Source: an uncultured Clostridia bacterium (lineage in GTDB: Bacteria; Bacillota; Clostridia; TANB77; CAG-508). From it: a DNA stretch of 64,000 nucleotides. The position numbers and the translations under genes were made by a program. Where the stretch lies: positions 47,139 to 111,138 of the forward strand of contig CATGLK010000004.1 in NCBI GenBank assembly GCA_949538735.1, read 5' to 3'. This document shows positions 28,906-37,802 of the stretch, in pieces. Under the pieces are notes generated by a model. The model saw only the letters and a list, made by a program, of their open reading frames with translations, was not told where the DNA came from and made no database searches. How positions within the stretch are numbered: position 1 is the first letter of the stretch; every line of letters starts with the position of its first letter.

Positions 28906-29649
28906 ATGGAATATACAGAGCTATTAAAAAAGAAAGACTTTTATAATGAAAATAAAAATATACTAGATAAAGAAATTGTTGAAAAAATAGACAAAGCATT
29001 CGATATTGATTTTACATATAATTCAACAACAATAGAAGGAAATACATTAACATTGATTGAAACAAAAGCAGTATTAGAAGATAAAATTGCAATTGGCGGA
29101 AAATCATTAAGAGAGATATATGAAGTAGTAAATCATAATGAAGCCTTTGAATACATAAAGAAATCGATAGAAAAATTAGAGATATTAGACGAAGAAAAGA
29201 TAAAAGACATACACGAAATATTAACAGAAAATATAATGCAAGGTGGAATATATAGAAACACAGATGTAGCAATAACAGGTGCTACACATACACCTCCAAC
29301 ACCAAATGAAATGTACAAACAATTAAAATTTTTCTATGATGACTTAAAAATAAATCAAGAAAAACTAAACCCAATAGAACTTGCAGCATGGACACATGCA
29401 GAGTTTGTTAGAATTCATCCTTTCATAGACGGAAATGGAAGAACATCAAGATTGATAATGAATTACCAACTGATGAAAAATGGCTTTTTACCAATAAACA
29501 TAAAAGTAGAAGATAGATTAGAATATTATAATGCATTAGATTTATATGCGACAAAAAAAGATTTAACACCATTTTTAAACTTTATTTTAGCTTTAGAAAA
29601 AGAAAGACTAAATGAAATCAATAAAATAATTCTACAATGTTTACATTAA
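28906..29649 (+). CDS. Fic-domain protein
   Basis: It is 247 residues. The Fic motif HPFIDGNGRTSR is intact, so AMP (or NMP) transfer to target hydroxyls is plausible. An inhibitory-helix-like motif near residue 40 reads NSTTIEGNTLTLIET, where (S/T)xxxE(G/N) is seen as TTIEGN, matching N-terminally autoinhibited class II Fic proteins. RBS GAAGGGAAAG. It stands alone between the two LRR paralogues; no antitoxin-like partner is seen. Confidence 0.9.
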   Translation: MEYTELLKKKDFYNENKNILDKEIVEKIDKAFDIDFTYNSTTIEGNTLTLIETKAVLEDKIAIGGKSLREIYEVVNHNEAFEYIKKSIEKLEILDEEKIKDIHEILTENIMQGGIYRNTDVAITGATHTPPTPNEMYKQLKFFYDDLKINQEKLNPIELAAWTHAEFVRIHPFIDGNGRTSRLIMNYQLMKNGFLPINIKVEDRLEYYNALDLYATKKDLTPFLNFILALEKERLNEINKIILQCLH

Positions 29650-29653
29650 AATG

Positions 29654-29685
29654 ATAGACAGCTTTAAACTAAAGCTGTTTTTTTA
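29654..29685 (+). terminator. Rho-independent terminator
   Basis: ACAGCTTTAAAC pairs with TAAAGCTGT and is followed by TTTTTTT. Confidence 0.75.
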
Positions 29686-29778
29686 ATGCTATAAAAAGAA
29701 ACATAAGGAGATACTTATTGACATAATTTCTTTGCAAACGATAAAATTATACTAAAGAAAACAAAGGAGGAAACAACA

Positions 29779-31711
29779 ATGCAAAACAAGCAAACCAAAG
29801 GAATTACGCTAATAGTACTAGTAATAACAATAATAATTTTATTAATACTAGCACGGAGTAACAATAGCAACCTTAACAGGAGACAATGGAACAATAGCAA
29901 GAGCAGGAGAAGCAAAATTCAAAACAGAACTATCAGCAGTAGCAGAGGAATATGACCTATATTTAATCCAAAGACTTTCAGAAGATAGAAATTTTGAAGA
30001 AGGTGCGTTATATGCTGGAAAAAATGCATTAATATATGATTCTGTCCAAGAAGAAGGAAATATATACACAGTACTAAAAAATTCAAGCAAAAAATATGTA
30101 GATAATTTTGAAGTAATTAGAGGAGAATTATTTTACTTTGCTCAAAATGACCAAGAGAAAGAATGGGCAAAAGAAATAGGAATAAAAGTAAGCCCATATA
30201 TAATAATAGATGGAGAACTAATGTCAGCAGGAGATAACCTAGGACTAATGGACGAAGCAACAGGTTCAATAGTAATACCACAAAATGTAACTAAAATAGG
30301 AGAAGGAGCATTTTCCAATCTTGAAGGATTAAAAACAATAGTGATACCAGGAACAGTAAAAGAAATAGGTGTTAATGCTTTTTCAAATAATAAAACACTT
30401 GAAAAAGTAATAATTCAAGACGGAGTTGAAATAATAGGGTGGTATGCTTTTAAAGATTGTAACAATCTACAAAGTGTAGAAATGGCAGATTCTGTACAAG
30501 GAATAGGAGTGGGTGCTTTTTATTATTGCAGAAATTTGAAAAATATAAATCTTTCAAACAACATAAAAGTTTTAAATGACGACGTATTTGATGGTTGTGA
30601 AAGTCTAAAAGAAATAACATTGCCAGAGAATTTAGAGAGCATAAACAGTGGATCATTAGCAGGTGGTGGTCTGACATATTTAAAAATACCAAAATCGGTA
30701 ACATATATAGCTCCAACTTTTTGCTTTGGAAGAGGTGATTTTAATGAAATAGATACATCAGAAAATGAGCATTATAAATTTGAAAATGGTTTTTTATTAA
30801 CAACAGATAACAAAACGATTTGTTATATTTCTCCAAGTAAATTAAAAAACACTGATACATTTGCTATTCCAGAAGGGGTAGAAGTTTTTTCTTATAGTAT
30901 ATCATCTTATACAAATATTAAAAAGCTAATATTACCATCAACATTAGCAAAATTATTGGAAAATGTATGGATGGGTCTGCCTTCAAGTATAGAACAAGTA
31001 GAAGTGACATCAGGAAACACAAACCTTATAGCTGATAATGAAAATAAAATCTTGTATAATAAAGATAATGTTTTGATATTATGTTATTCAAAAGAAGAAA
31101 ATATAATAATAAAAGAAGGAATAGTTAGTGTTAAAGATGAAGCGTTAGCAGCGGCTACAAGAGCGAAAAAAATAACATTTCCAGATTCTTTAGAATTTCT
31201 AGGATATAGGGCATTTGGTAGAATAACAACAGGACTTAATATTGTTTTAGGGAAAAAAGTAAATAGAATTGAGGGAAGTGTAATAGATCATAATGATATA
31301 GGAAAATTGGGAAATGTTTCAATAAGTCCAGAAAATGAAAGATATGTAATAGAAAATAATATATTATATTCTAAAGATAGAAAAACACTAGAAAAAGTTT
31401 TTTATTATATAAATGGTGAGTTTACAGTTGAATCTAATGTAGAAAAAATATCAGAAAATGCTTTTCAGGGGCAAGGAAAAATGACAAATATTGTTTTACC
31501 AGACAATCTGAAAGAAATTGGTACCAGCGCATTTGGGAGATGTTCTGCACTTACTAAAATAAGAATACCTTCTAAAATTAATTCAATAGCTGGAAATTGT
31601 TTTGGTACTTGTAGAAACTTATCTGTAATAGAAATTGATAAAAAAGAAGGTAGTATATCAGGAGCTCCTTGGGGATGCCCATATGGATTAAGAGCAGTGA
31701 AGTGGAAATAG
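29779..31711 (+). CDS. Prepilin-like N-terminus plus BspA-type LRR surface protein, copy 2, with CGG +1 shift
   Basis: Paralogue of the 26868 gene with the same layout and 643 residues. The N-terminus is KQTKGITLIVLVITIIILLILA. The break is again at CGG (29854), codon 26, and +1 reading gives GVTIATLTGDNGTIARAGEA. LRR_5 repeats follow. The C-terminus (SGAPWGCPYGLRAVKWK) and the first 3' flanking bases are almost identical between copies. RBS AAAGGAGG. The site survived duplication and divergence, which argues that it is tolerated or used. Confidence 0.87.
29854..29856 (+). other. CGG +1 frameshift site 10 (GCA CGG A)
   Basis: GCA CGG AGT AAC in zero frame, GCA GGA GTA ACA after dropping C. 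Equivalent to site 9 in the paralogue. Confidence 0.88.
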
Positions 31712-31718
31712 GATATTA

Positions 31719-31751
31719 ATAAAAACAGCTTTAGACTAAGGCTGTTTTTAT
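31719..31751 (+). terminator. Rho-independent terminator
   Basis: AAACAGCTTTAG pairs with CTAAGGCTGTTT. Confidence 0.7.
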
Positions 31752-31778
31752 GTTGTAGAAAAATAAAAAAAGCAATTG

Positions 31779-31806
31779 ACAATTTATTAATATATGTTAT
31801 AATAAG
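31779..31806 (+). promoter_or_regulatory. Promoter of the AlkD-like gene
   Basis: TTGACA, 16 bases, TATAAT, followed by RBS AAAGGAG before ATG 31835. Confidence 0.6.
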
Positions 31807-31834
31807 TACAAATGTTCGACAAAAGGAGACAAAT

Positions 31835-32518
31835 ATGAAACAAAAAATAAAAAAAGAATTAAAGCAACTACAAGACAAAAAATATCAAGAATTTCATCAA
31901 GGTCTATGTCCAGGAACAACAGACATAATAGGAATACGAGTACCAGTACTTAGAAACTATGCAAAAGAATTATTAAAAAAATATACTTTAGAAGAAATAA
32001 TAGAAAACTTGGACAATCAATATTATGAAGAAATATTATTAGAAGGAATGCTTATAGGGTTAAGCAAAAAAGACTATGAAGCAACAATAAAATACATAGA
32101 AAAATTTGTGCCAAAAATAAACAATTGGGCAGTTTGTGATACATTTTGTGCTGGATTAAAAATAACAAAAAAACACAAAGAAGAAATGTTTCAATTCTTA
32201 CAAAAGTACTTAAAATCAAACAAAGAGTTTGAAATCAGATTTGGTGTTGTAATGTTATTAGATTACTATGTTGAAGAACAATATTTAGAGAAATTATTTA
32301 AAATATTTGACAATATAAAAAACACAGAATATTATGTTCAAATGGCGGTTGCTTGGGCAATTTCTATTTGTTTAATTAAATATTATGACCAAACATGTGC
32401 ATACCTTGAAAATGCTAATTTAGACGATTTTACATATAATAAAGCTATACAAAAAGCAATAGAGTCTTATAGGATTTCTGATGAACAAAAGGCATTTTTA
32501 CGTAAAATGAAACGTTAA
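31835..32518 (+). CDS. DNA alkylation repair protein (AlkD-like HEAT repeat)
   Basis: It is 227 residues, all-helical. Signature patches are GIRVPVLRNYAKELLKKY, EEILLEGMLIGL, INNWAVCDTFCAGLK, EIRFGVVMLLDYYV, YYVQMAVAWAISICLIKY and YNKAIQKAIESYRIS. These match AlkD-family 3-methyladenine/7-methylguanine glycosylases built of HEAT-like repeats. WAVCD carries the conserved Trp-Asp pair near the active site. Single gene. Confidence 0.9.
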   Translation: MKQKIKKELKQLQDKKYQEFHQGLCPGTTDIIGIRVPVLRNYAKELLKKYTLEEIIENLDNQYYEEILLEGMLIGLSKKDYEATIKYIEKFVPKINNWAVCDTFCAGLKITKKHKEEMFQFLQKYLKSNKEFEIRFGVVMLLDYYVEEQYLEKLFKIFDNIKNTEYYVQMAVAWAISICLIKYYDQTCAYLENANLDDFTYNKAIQKAIESYRISDEQKAFLRKMKR

Positions 32519-32625
32519 TAGGATAATATTTAAATGTAAAAAATTTGTGAAAATTATAAAAAATGGTTTGCGAAAAAAACAAATTATGATATAGTAGTAA
32601 AGTAAGAAAAAATAAGGAGAGAAAC

Positions 32626-34347
32626 ATGAGAAAAGAAATACAAAAACCAAAGGGAAAAAGAACAAAAACAAGAGAAGATATAGAAAAAAAGAAAAAGGTA
32701 ATAGTAAAAACCTTTTTTACAATAGTAGCACTAATTGTAATTTTTGTAATAGGAATGATTGCAAATAATTTTATAATTTTAGATAATAACAAAGAAATAA
32801 ACCTAGTAATAAACAACAGAAATGTAACATCAAATTTAAAAAACAATGTATTAGTTGAAAATGGTGTAATATATTTATCAAAACCAGATATTGAAAACTT
32901 TTTCGACAAATACATTTATGAAGAAAAAGAAGATAATAAAATTGTAACAACATATGAAAAAAAGATTGCAACAATAGGATATGAAGATAATAAAATCAAT
33001 ATAAATGGTTCAAACAAGAAAATTTATGCACATGCAATAAAAAAAGACGGAATAGTATACTTACCAATTTCAGAGATGAAAGATGTATATGACATAGAAA
33101 TTTCTAATATAGAAAAAACAAAAGTAATAACAATGGACTCATTGAAAAGAGAACAAAAGAAAGCAATAGTAAAATCAGGAACAGCAGTAAAGTCATCTAC
33201 CAAATTTATTGCGAAAACAATAGATAGAGTGAAAAAGGGAGATTGTGTAATTGTAGTTTCTTCAAACAATGGATATACAAGAATAAGAACAGATAATGGA
33301 AAAGTTGGATACATAAAATCAAATAAATTAGAAAATGAATTTACTGTTAGAGAGAGTATGGAAGAAGAAAAGCAGATTGAAGGAAAAATAAATCTAACAT
33401 GGGATTATTTTTCTCAATATGGTTCAGCGCCAGACAGAACTGGGGAAACAATTGACGGAGTAAATGTTGTATCACCTGCATTTTTCTATCTAGATAAAAA
33501 CGGAAACTTACGCGAAAATATAGGAAGTAAAGGCCAAGCATATATAGAATGGGCACATCAAAATGGATACAAAGTATGGCCAATGGTATCAAATGCAGAA
33601 GCTGCAACAGAAAGCTTATCAATAACATCAAAAATTATGAACAGTTACGAATTAAGACAAAAATTGATTGAAAGCATTGTAGAAAAATGTGTAAAATATA
33701 AGTTAGACGGAATAAATATAGACTTTGAAAATATGAAACAAGAAGATAAAGATATGTTTTCAAGATTTGTTATAGAACTAACACCTAGATTAAAAGAAAT
33801 AGGGTTAGTAACATCAGTAGATGTTACAGCGCCAGACGGCGGAGAAACTTGGTCTATGTGTTTTGATAGAAATGTAATTGGAGATGCAGCAGACTATATA
33901 GTATTTATGGCATATGACCAATATGGAGTAGCTAGCACAAAACCAGGAACAACAGCAGGATATGATTGGGTGAAATTAAGTTTAAATAAATTTTTGAAAA
34001 CAGAAGAAATACCAGCAGAAAAAATAATATTAGCAGTACCATTTTACACAAGAGTTTGGACAACCAATCCAGACGGAAAAACAACATCAAATACATTATC
34101 AATGAAAAACATAGAAACAGTTGTGCCAGAAGATGCAGAGAGAAAATGGGACGATGACTTAAAACAAAATTATGTAGAATATACAGACGAAGATAACAAA
34201 AAACAAGTATGGATAGAGGATATATCATCATTAAAATCTAAATTATCATTAATTACAGACAACAACTTGGCAGGAGTTGGCTCTTGGGCAAAAGGTATGG
34301 AAACAGATGATGTATGGCAATTATTCAAAACAGAATTGTCAAAATAA
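32626..34347 (+). CDS. GH18-family glycosidase with SH3-like domain, membrane-anchored
   Basis: It is 573 residues. A basic cytoplasmic tail and one membrane segment (about 26-48) are followed by a copper-amine-oxidase-N-like region (50-170) with paired beta segments. An SH3b-like domain (about 180-240) includes NNGYTRIRTDNGKVGYIKS. The GH18 domain (250-573) has the catalytic patch LDGINIDFENM, where Glu is the acid, and YIVFMAYDQYG. The order resembles YaaH/SleL-like cell-wall glucosaminidases seen in sporeformers. It probably acts on peptidoglycan, perhaps in germination or growth; the substrate is inferred. Confidence 0.9.
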   Translation: MRKEIQKPKGKRTKTREDIEKKKKVIVKTFFTIVALIVIFVIGMIANNFIILDNNKEINLVINNRNVTSNLKNNVLVENGVIYLSKPDIENFFDKYIYEEKEDNKIVTTYEKKIATIGYEDNKININGSNKKIYAHAIKKDGIVYLPISEMKDVYDIEISNIEKTKVITMDSLKREQKKAIVKSGTAVKSSTKFIAKTIDRVKKGDCVIVVSSNNGYTRIRTDNGKVGYIKSNKLENEFTVRESMEEEKQIEGKINLTWDYFSQYGSAPDRTGETIDGVNVVSPAFFYLDKNGNLRENIGSKGQAYIEWAHQNGYKVWPMVSNAEAATESLSITSKIMNSYELRQKLIESIVEKCVKYKLDGINIDFENMKQEDKDMFSRFVIELTPRLKEIGLVTSVDVTAPDGGETWSMCFDRNVIGDAADYIVFMAYDQYGVASTKPGTTAGYDWVKLSLNKFLKTEEIPAEKIILAVPFYTRVWTTNPDGKTTSNTLSMKNIETVVPEDAERKWDDDLKQNYVEYTDEDNKKQVWIEDISSLKSKLSLITDNNLAGVGSWAKGMETDDVWQLFKTELSK

Positions 34348-34349
34348 TG

Positions 34350-34453
34350 GATTTATTGGGACAGGCTAAAAACGGTCCGCGAACGAAACTTTTTGGGACA
34401 GGCCAAAAACGTCCGTGGACGAAACTTTTTTGGCCTGTCCCAAAAAGTTTCAC
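34350..34453. repeat. GGGACAGGC-type palindromic repeat
   Basis: Units TTTTTGGGACAGGC-AAAAACGTCCG are repeated, then the inverted GGCCTGTCCCAAAAAGTTTC closes the structure. Same family as 24221 and 42712. Confidence 0.75.
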
Positions 34454-34462
34454 AAAAATTGC

Positions 34463-34491
34463 TTGACTTTGGCGTTTTTGGCATATATAAT
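34463..34491 (+). promoter_or_regulatory. Promoter of sigH
   Basis: TTGACT at 34463, 17 bases, TATAAT at 34486, 34 bases upstream of the start. Confidence 0.7.
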
Positions 34492-34524
34492 AGAAAAAAA
34501 GCACTTTTGGAGGTATTTTGACAT

Positions 34525-35178
34525 ATGCAAAATGAAAAAATATTTTATGCAACAGAGAATTTCATAAACCTAACTGATGAGCAAATAATATCTCAAATAA
34601 AACAGGGAAATGATGACGCTTTAGCATACTTATTAGAAAAATATAAAGACATTGTAAATATGAAAGTAAACAAGTATTTTATGATAGGTGCTGAAAGGGA
34701 AGATGTAATACAAGAAGGAATGATAGGACTATTTAAAGCAATAAAAGGATTTAATTCAGAAAAACAAAGTTCATTCAAATCCTTTGCAAATATCTGTATA
34801 GAAAGACAATTAATAACAGCTATAAAGACATCAAATAGACAAAAACATATGCCGCTGAATTCATATTTATCGCTAAATACATCAGCATATGAAAATAATG
34901 ATGAACATAGCGTAGAATTAATAGATACATTTAATAGCAAGACAGTGGAAGACCCATTGGAAACAATAATGAAAAAGGAATATTATGACCATATAGAAAG
35001 TGCTGTAAATAAAAACTTAAGCAAATTTGAAAAACAAGTTTTAGATAGATTTCTAAAAGGAGAGAGCTATATAAAAATAGCACAAAGATTAGAAACACCA
35101 GTAAAATCGGTAGATAATGCAATTCAAAGAATAAGAAAAAAAGCAATAAAAAACATGTTTAATGAATATAATGGATAA
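34525..35178 (+). CDS. sigH: RNA polymerase sporulation sigma factor SigH
   Basis: It is 217 residues. Region 2 reads ALAYLLEKYKDIVNMKVNKYF, given in part, with REDVIQEGMIGLFKAIKGFN, the core-binding and -10 recognition segment. Region 4 reads LSKFEKQVLDRFLKGESYIKIAQRLE, in part, followed by KSVDNAIQRIRKKA. This is the Spo0H/SigH type that drives early sporulation genes. A consensus-like promoter lies upstream. The adjacent downstream gene is tRNA-Thr on the opposite strand. Confidence 0.93.
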   Translation: MQNEKIFYATENFINLTDEQIISQIKQGNDDALAYLLEKYKDIVNMKVNKYFMIGAEREDVIQEGMIGLFKAIKGFNSEKQSSFKSFANICIERQLITAIKTSNRQKHMPLNSYLSLNTSAYENNDEHSVELIDTFNSKTVEDPLETIMKKEYYDHIESAVNKNLSKFEKQVLDRFLKGESYIKIAQRLETPVKSVDNAIQRIRKKAIKNMFNEYNG

Positions 35179-35222
35179 TAGAAAAATGTCAACACAAAAA
35201 TTGGTTGACATTTTTTCTATGG

Positions 35223-35295
35223 GGCTTCCAATCGGGATTGAACCGACGACCTCTACCTTACCAAGGTAGCACTCTACCAACTGAGCTATGGAAGC
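35223..35295 (-). tRNA. tRNA-Thr (anticodon GGT)
   Basis: Read on the minus strand: acceptor GCTTCCA pairs with TGGAAGC; D arm AGCTCAGTTGGTAGAGT; anticodon stem CTACC-TTGGTAA-GGTAG with anticodon GGT; T arm GTCGG-TTCAATC-CCGAT. No encoded CCA. It sits just upstream of the thrS T-box, which would sense tRNA-Thr. It is the only tRNA found and has a normal seven-base anticodon loop. Confidence 0.93.
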
Positions 35296-35296
35296 A

Positions 35297-35353
35297 TGTC
35301 CATTGGGGACGTTTCCTTTTGGACATTTTTGTCCATTGGGGGACACATCTTTG
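35297..35353. repeat. GGGGACGTTTCC / GGACATTTTTGTCC repeat
   Basis: TCCATTGGGGACGTTTCCTTTTGGACA, then TTTTTGTCCATTGGGGGACACATCTTTGATT. Nearly the inverse of the copy at 35690, so the T-box region is bracketed by inverted copies. Confidence 0.72.
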
Positions 35354-35394
35354 ATTATTATACAATACAAAAAATTAAAAGTAAATAATTTCTA

Positions 35395-35423
35395 TTGACT
35401 TTTTTATAAAAAAATAGTAAACT
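35395..35423 (+). promoter_or_regulatory. Promoter of thrS
   Basis: TTGACT at 35395, 17 bases, TAAACT at 35418, upstream of the T-box leader. Confidence 0.6.
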
Positions 35424-35429
35424 ATAAAG

Positions 35430-35673
35430 CATAGAGTAAAAACGAGTAAGAGAAAAAGTAAAATAAAAGTTACTTACAGAGAGAATTGGTCAAAGGCTGA
35501 AAGCCAATTTAAGCAAACATATTTGAAAAACTAACTCTTCAAAGTTTTTGGTGAACAAGCCAAACGTGTAAGATACGTTACAATCTGTAAATTAAGATAA
35601 AAAATAGGATGGAACCGTGTAAAATAGCACTCCTATGGATAAATAAAAATATCCAGAGGGGTGTTTTTTGATG
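35430..35673 (+). promoter_or_regulatory. T-box leader of thrS
   Basis: The conserved T-box core appears as AGGATGGAACCGTG at about 35606-35619, a variant of AGGGTGGNACCGCG. It can pair within an antiterminator. It is followed by a terminator hairpin (CACTCCTATGGATA with TATCCAGAGGGGTG and a T run, about 35629-35672). A long Stem I region precedes it. Uncharged tRNA-Thr would favour readthrough into thrS. The specifier is probably an ACN codon near AAAACTAACTC, but I cannot fold it with certainty. Confidence 0.88.
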
Positions 35674-35687
35674 AAGAAATCAATTAG

Positions 35688-35750
35688 GAGATGTGTCCCC
35701 AGTGGACAAAAATGTCCAAAAGGAAACGTCCCTAATGGACAAAAGGAGGA
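35688..35750. repeat. Repeat inserted between T-box terminator and thrS
   Basis: GATGTGTCCCCAGTGGACA, AAAATGTCCAAAAGGAAACG and TCCCTAATGGACAAAAGGAGG. The last bases supply the thrS RBS (AAAGGAGG). Confidence 0.72.
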
Positions 35751-35756
35751 TTTTTT

Positions 35757-37691
35757 ATGATTAAAGTTAGTTTAAAGGATGGCTCAATTTTAGAAGTTGA
35801 AAAAGGAGCAACAATATTAGATGTTGCAAAAAAGATTAGTGAAGGGCTTGCAAGAGTGGCTACTTGTGGCGAGATTGACGGAGAAGTTAAGGATTTAAGA
35901 TATGAGTTACAAGCGAATTGTGGCTTAGTTATTCATACTTTTAGGCCAGATGATGTGGAGGGTAAGAAGGCTTATTGGCATACAACTTCTCATATTATGG
36001 CTCAAGCTGTACAAAGATTATTTCCAAATGTTAAGTTTGCAATAGGTCCTGCTATTGATGAAGGTTTTTATTATGATTTTGATGTTGAAAAACCTTTTAC
36101 AGATGAGGATAAAGCAAATATTGAAGCTGAGATGAAAAAGATTATAAAAGAAAATATAGAAATAGAAAGATTTTCTTTGCCTAAACAAGAAGCATTAAAA
36201 TTAATGGAAAACCAACCATACAAACAAGAACTAATTGAAGAATTACCAGACGGAGAAGAAATTAGTTTTTATAAACAAGGTGATTTTACTGATTTATGTG
36301 CTGGGCCACATTTAGCAAGTACAGGAAAAGTAAAAGCTGTTAAAATTTTATCTTCTTCAGGAGCTTATTGGAGAGGTAGCGAAAAGAATAAAATGTTACA
36401 AAGAATTTATGCTATTTCATTCCCAAAAGCAAGTGAATTAGAAGAGTATTTGCAGTTATTAGAGGAAGCAAAACAACGTGACCATAGAAAAATAGGTAAA
36501 GATTTAGAGTTGTTTATGACACACAAATTAGTAGGTTCAGGGTTACCAATGTACTTACCAAATGGTGCAACAATAAGAAGATTACTTGAAAGATATATTC
36601 AAGATAAAGAATTAATGCTTGGATATAATCATGTATATACACCATCACTTGCAAATGTTGAATTATACAAAACATCAGGGCATTGGGACCATTACAAAGA
36701 AGATATGTTCCCAGCAATGAAAATGGACAATGAAGAAATGGTATTACGCCCAATGAACTGCCCACATCATATGTTAATTTACAAAAATAAAATGCACTCA
36801 TACAGAGACTTACCAATCAGAATTGGAGAATTAGCACATGACTTTAGATATGAATCAAGCGGAAGTGTATGCGGATTAGAAAGAGTTAGACAAATGTGTC
36901 AAAATGATGCACACTTATTTGTAAGACCTGACCAAATAAAAGAAGAAGTTGGAAAGGTATTAAAACTAATTCAAGAAGTATATATCAAAGATTTTGGATT
37001 TTCACCTGAATCATTCAAGTATAGACTATCATTAAGAGATAAAAACAACAAAGAAAAATATATTGATAATGATGAAATGTGGGAAACAGCAGAAAGCCAA
37101 TTAAGAGCAATATTAACAGAACTTAATATCGACTTCTACGAAGCAGAAGGAGAAGCAGCTTTCTATGGGCCAAAAATCGATATTCAAATAAAAACAGTAT
37201 TAAACCACGACGTAACAATTCCAACATGTCAATTAGACTTTGCATTACCAGAAAGATTTGAACTTGAATATGTAGGAGAAGATGGAGCAAAACATAGACC
37301 AGTTGTAATACACAGAGCAATATTAGGTTCTTCTGATAGATTTATTTCATTCTTATTAGAAGAAACAAAAGGACTACTTCCAACTTGGCTTTCACCAGTT
37401 CAAGTAAAAATATTGCCAATTAGTGAAAAACAACATGAATATTGCCAAGAACTAAAAGAAAGACTTCAAAGAGAAGGAATAAGAGTAGAATTTGATGATA
37501 GAAATGAAAAAGTTGGATACAAAATTCGTGAAGCTCAACTTCAAAAAATTCCATATATGTTAGTAATTGGAGATAAAGAAAAAGAAGCAAATGCAGTTAC
37601 AGTTCGTACTAGAAAAGAAGCAGATTTAGGACAAATGAGTGTTGAAGAATTTGTGACAAAAATTAAAGAAGAAATAGAAAATAAAAAATAG
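35757..37691 (+). CDS. thrS: Threonyl-tRNA synthetase
   Basis: It is 644 residues with the full class II ThrRS layout. A TGS domain covers 1-62. An editing/second additional domain carries HTTSHIMAQAVQRLFP. The catalytic core has motif 2 around LRPMNCPHHMLIYKNK and RIGELAHDFRYESSGSV, given in part, with zinc ligands Cys and His there. HRAILGSSDRFISFLLEE is motif 3. The C-terminal anticodon domain is VQVKILPISEKQ to the end. Regulated by the T-box upstream. Confidence 0.97.
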   Translation: MIKVSLKDGSILEVEKGATILDVAKKISEGLARVATCGEIDGEVKDLRYELQANCGLVIHTFRPDDVEGKKAYWHTTSHIMAQAVQRLFPNVKFAIGPAIDEGFYYDFDVEKPFTDEDKANIEAEMKKIIKENIEIERFSLPKQEALKLMENQPYKQELIEELPDGEEISFYKQGDFTDLCAGPHLASTGKVKAVKILSSSGAYWRGSEKNKMLQRIYAISFPKASELEEYLQLLEEAKQRDHRKIGKDLELFMTHKLVGSGLPMYLPNGATIRRLLERYIQDKELMLGYNHVYTPSLANVELYKTSGHWDHYKEDMFPAMKMDNEEMVLRPMNCPHHMLIYKNKMHSYRDLPIRIGELAHDFRYESSGSVCGLERVRQMCQNDAHLFVRPDQIKEEVGKVLKLIQEVYIKDFGFSPESFKYRLSLRDKNNKEKYIDNDEMWETAESQLRAILTELNIDFYEAEGEAAFYGPKIDIQIKTVLNHDVTIPTCQLDFALPERFELEYVGEDGAKHRPVVIHRAILGSSDRFISFLLEETKGLLPTWLSPVQVKILPISEKQHEYCQELKERLQREGIRVEFDDRNEKVGYKIREAQLQKIPYMLVIGDKEKEANAVTVRTRKEADLGQMSVEEFVTKIKEEIENKK

Positions 37692-37701
37692 GAATTACAA
37701 A

Positions 37702-37792
37702 GATGTGTCCCAAAATGGACAAAATGTCCATCTGGGACGTTTCCTAATGGACATTTTGTCCAAAAAGAAACGTCCCCAATAGGACATGGGGA
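37702..37792. repeat. GGACATTTTGTCC / AAACGTCCCC repeat
   Basis: Two diverged units: GATGTGTCCCAAAATGGACA...GGGACGTTTCC and TGGACATTTTGTCCAAAAAGAAACGTCCCC. Lies between thrS and ychF. Confidence 0.72.
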
Positions 37793-37802
37793 GGAGAAAG
37801 AG

